Source: an uncultured bacterium | Lineage (GTDB): Bacteria > Bdellovibrionota_C > UBA2361 > SZUA-149 > CALKYB01 | Direction: 5' to 3' | NCBI GenBank assembly: GCA_938022485.1 | Contig: CALIEE010000048.1 | Coordinates: 1-6,536, forward strand | DNA length: 6,536 bases | Shown: in pieces, positions 4,720 through 6,536 of the stretch | Position numbering within the stretch: position 1 is the stretch's first letter | Layout: the number at the start of each line of letters is the position of its first letter | Notes under the pieces: model-generated | The model's database searches: none | Told to the model about the DNA's origin: nothing | The model's input: the letters and a program-made list of their open reading frames with translations, nothing else | Program-made: the position numbers and the translations under genes

Positions 4720-5874
4720 ATGACGGGTTTGTTACTTTTTAATCAATACTCGGTAGCAGGGAAAGCCTTCCAGCTATTTCTAGTTTTCTGTTTTTTATCT
4801 CTTATTCCAACATTGAGCTTGGCTGAGGTTAGCTGTGTTTATACGGATAGTGATGGGATTTTTAGAACCACTTCTTCAATTGCTAAAGTTCCTGAAGATC
4901 TTAGAGACTCTGCTCGCTGCTCGAAGTCTAAAAAACGAACTCCTAGACCTGAAGCGGAGGAGCTACAGGACCAGAGATCAAAGTCTTTTGAGGCAGGATC
5001 TAAGAAAAAACCAATGAGGATCCTCCGGTCCAAGTCCTCTGAAAAATCTAATTCCAGGACAAGAGTTGGTAGACCTCTCCGTCCAAACGAAGTTGAGCTA
5101 AGTAGGGCAAGAAGAACGGTTAGTTTTAATAGTTCGCTCGGAAAAGTTGACCTACGTTGGGACCGCTCAGCGGAACGTTTTTTCGGCAAGGCTCCTGAAA
5201 GAGCTGTGCAGTCAGCAATGACGGCGGCAAGTAGGGTTCTAGCTCAGAATTCTTTTCCGGCTGATTTGAGGAAGCCTCAATATGATTGGCGAGTTGTAAT
5301 CATGGATGAAGTGCCCGCTAATGTCTTGATTAACATGCAAGGTAGATGCCACCCGGCTTGGATGCGTCCTCCAGCCGATATTTTTGTTTCTGCTAGAGAC
5401 TTAGCTACTATATGTGGGCATAAGAAACTTTCACTTAGTGAGGCTAGTATTCAGCTTCAAGAAACCTTGGTTCATGAAATTGGTCATGCAATTGAATTTC
5501 AATTTATGAAAAAAGGATTCAGGAATACTGAGCGCTGGCATAATGAGGGTTTTGCCACTTGGTTTGAGTCGATGGGAGCCAACTATATTTCAGGTGGTGG
5601 AATTAACCGGTCGGAGGTTCGAAACCGAGCTAAAAGAAGCTGGCACCCAGACTGGAGGCCTGCGCTTTTTCAAGGCACTGGCGCGGATTACGCAAGGGCC
5701 TACTCCTTGATAGCTGTTATTGCTGAAAAGAAATCTATTCTTAGGTTGGCTGATGTTTATAAAACAATGAGTGAAATGCGCTTGTCACTGCTTAAGGCAA
5801 TTGAAAAAGAGCTTGGTTGGGATGAAGGAAAACTGCTCAAAGCCGCTGCTAAACATATTGGAGCAAAGCAGTAG
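4720..5874 (+). CDS. Exported HExxH zinc metalloprotease (gluzincin type)
   Basis: A 384-residue protein with a Sec signal peptide: hydrophobic segment about 17-33 and likely cleavage after Ala35 in LSLA-EV. The mature N-terminus (VYTDSDGIFRTT, residues 40-51) loosely resembles the DUF4124 motif of secreted proteins. Residues 68-125 form a Lys/Arg/Ser-rich, probably disordered linker with two similar copies of RSKS. The catalytic domain, about 135-384, carries HEIGH at 252-256 and NEGFATWFE at 275-283: His252, His256 and Glu276 are the expected zinc ligands and Glu253 the catalytic base, a gluzincin (peptidase MA-like) layout. Cys39, 67, 210 and 232 could form two disulfides in the periplasm or outside. 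Substrate unknown. The ATG has AGG 8 bases upstream. It is transcribed alone, divergent from the operon and convergent with nadD, leaving 2 bases between stops. Confidence 0.9.
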   Translation: MTGLLLFNQYSVAGKAFQLFLVFCFLSLIPTLSLAEVSCVYTDSDGIFRTTSSIAKVPEDLRDSARCSKSKKRTPRPEAEELQDQRSKSFEAGSKKKPMRILRSKSSEKSNSRTRVGRPLRPNEVELSRARRTVSFNSSLGKVDLRWDRSAERFFGKAPERAVQSAMTAASRVLAQNSFPADLRKPQYDWRVVIMDEVPANVLINMQGRCHPAWMRPPADIFVSARDLATICGHKKLSLSEASIQLQETLVHEIGHAIEFQFMKKGFRNTERWHNEGFATWFESMGANYISGGGINRSEVRNRAKRSWHPDWRPALFQGTGADYARAYSLIAVIAEKKSILRLADVYKTMSEMRLSLLKAIEKELGWDEGKLLKAAAKHIGAKQ

Positions 5875-5876
5875 AT

Positions 5877-6386
5877 CTAATAAAGAGAATTACTAGCGAT
5901 AAATTCTTTAAGGGCAGGGTGGGAGTTTTCTTGTCCTTTCCTAATTTCGGTTGAATGAATTTCGATCTCTACCGGAGCAATTACTGCCGTAAGGTTTAAA
6001 GAGTCCCAGTTTCTCCACTTAGTCACTGAGTTTTTACTGTCTTCCCCGATTGCCCAGAAGGTATAGCTTTCTTCAGAGCTTTCTCTCAGAGCGAGCAGCA
6101 GGTCTTCGGAAAATTCATACTCTACTTGGCAAAGCTCTACTTGATCTTCTAAGCCCTCAGCCTTCATTACGAGTTCAAGCATTTCAAGCCTAAGTTTAAG
6201 GGAAGTGGACTTGCGCTCTTTCCAAGGATTTTGAGCAGTGGGTGCAACGAGGACAGTATTAAACTTTTCTACTAAAAGTTTAATTACTGAGACATGGCCT
6301 TGATGAACTGGGTCAAAGCTCCCCCCGAAAATTACAGTCTCAGAGAGTTTAGGTTTTAAGTCTTTTAAGGCGATTACTTTGCTCAT
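5877..6386 (-). CDS. nadD: NadD-like nicotinate-nucleotide adenylyltransferase
   Basis: Expected to transfer AMP from ATP to nicotinate mononucleotide, giving deamido-NAD in cytosolic NAD synthesis. The nucleotidylyltransferase signature IFGGSFDPVHQGH is at residues 19-31 with HxGH at 28-31. Family segments GEDS (114-117) followed by WRNW, and STEIR (145-149), are present, and the C-terminal FIASNSLY resembles the usual NadD ending. Departures: only 169 residues against roughly 190-215; a 16-residue extension before the first strand; NPWK (53-56) where NadD usually has PPHK; and HSTEIR instead of SSTEIR. Nicotinamide mononucleotide or another substrate is therefore possible. ATG 6386 was chosen because it is one base after the stop of the gene upstream, suggesting coupling; TTG 6395 is the alternative. 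No clear ribosome binding site precedes either. Confidence 0.87.
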   Translation of the reverse strand: MSKVIALKDLKPKLSETVIFGGSFDPVHQGHVSVIKLLVEKFNTVLVAPTAQNPWKERKSTSLKLRLEMLELVMKAEGLEDQVELCQVEYEFSEDLLLALRESSEESYTFWAIGEDSKNSVTKWRNWDSLNLTAVIAPVEIEIHSTEIRKGQENSHPALKEFIASNSLY

Positions 6387-6387
6387 G

Positions 6388-6536
6388 CTAAGCAAAATTG
6401 GCGAGAAAGGGGGATCGATGTCCTACATTATAGTCAGGACCTTTCTTACTAAGGCGAGATTCAATCAAAACCGCTTCTGAAACATTTAAGTTCATTTTTT
6501 TACAGCTTTGAAGCCTAACAGCTGAACGCAAATTGC
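6388..6536 (-). CDS. 3' end of an unidentified gene, cut by the right edge
   Basis: On the minus strand a frame is open from the window edge for 48 codons and ends at TAG (6388-6390), one base before the nadD ATG. The visible C-terminus includes LNVSEAVLIESRLSKKG and GHRSPFLANFA. It has no signal or membrane segment, and I do not recognise a family. An internal ATG at its residue 14 has no ribosome binding site, so a truncated longer gene is more likely than a 35-residue one. The TAG-C-ATG junction and the otherwise missing ribosome binding site of nadD support a real coupled upstream gene. The opposite strand holds only a 20-codon frame here. Confidence 0.5.
   Translation of the reverse strand, partial: NLRSAVRLQSCKKMNLNVSEAVLIESRLSKKGPDYNVGHRSPFLANFA

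Noticed and set aside
4835..5189. Open frames in other frames and antisense within the protease linker region
   Set aside because: They coincide with the low-complexity Lys/Arg/Ser-rich coding segment, which readily gives spurious frames.
6417..6479. Plus-strand 20-codon frame after AGGGGG near the right edge
   Set aside because: It is very short, lies antisense to a longer open frame and has no recognisable features.

Overview
The window looks like chromosomal DNA of a Gram-negative bacterium of moderate-to-low G+C (roughly 43% by eye). The evidence is Shine-Dalgarno-type starts, tight operons, a periplasmic DUF218 protein with an N-terminal anchor and a Sec-exported metalloprotease. I cannot fix the lineage; a proteobacterial or Bdellovibrionota-like genome would fit. 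I see no mobile element, CRISPR array, tRNA or rRNA.

Layout. (1) 1-852, plus strand: the C-terminal part of GMP synthase GuaA, cut by the left edge. A hairpin-capable inverted repeat overlaps its stop codon, and a probable 58-residue charged protein follows at 949-1125. (2) 1122-4577, minus strand, read right to left: a nucleoside phosphorylase-family protein, a membrane-anchored DUF218 protein (starting inside the phosphorylase gene), a 6-pyruvoyl-tetrahydropterin synthase of the animal-type motif class, GTP cyclohydrolase I (folE), a short-chain dehydrogenase/reductase (SDR) and a 71-residue unknown. (3) 4578-4719: a divergent promoter region with a good extended -10 on the minus strand and repeated CAGGTT half-sites. 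(4) 4720-5874, plus strand: an exported HExxH gluzincin metalloprotease with a basic, Ser-rich linker. (5) 5877-6386, minus strand: a NadD-like nucleotidylyltransferase, directly preceded on that strand by the 3' end of an unidentified gene that runs off the right edge.

The most interesting unit is the pterin block at 1346-3035. GTP cyclohydrolase I makes 7,8-dihydroneopterin triphosphate from GTP. The adjacent synthase has the C-x5-HGH active-site signature and flanking sequence of animal PTPS, not the shorter C-x3-HGH of queuosine QueD. The translationally coupled SDR would be a natural sepiapterin-reductase-type final enzyme. Together these form a candidate three-step tetrahydrobiopterin (BH4-type pterin) operon, with the 71-residue protein as a possible uncharacterised accessory. 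No other queuosine genes are visible. Both convergent gene pairs (guaA-side 58-aa gene versus the operon, and protease versus nadD) meet at or within their stop codons with no room for conventional terminators, so the region is very compact.
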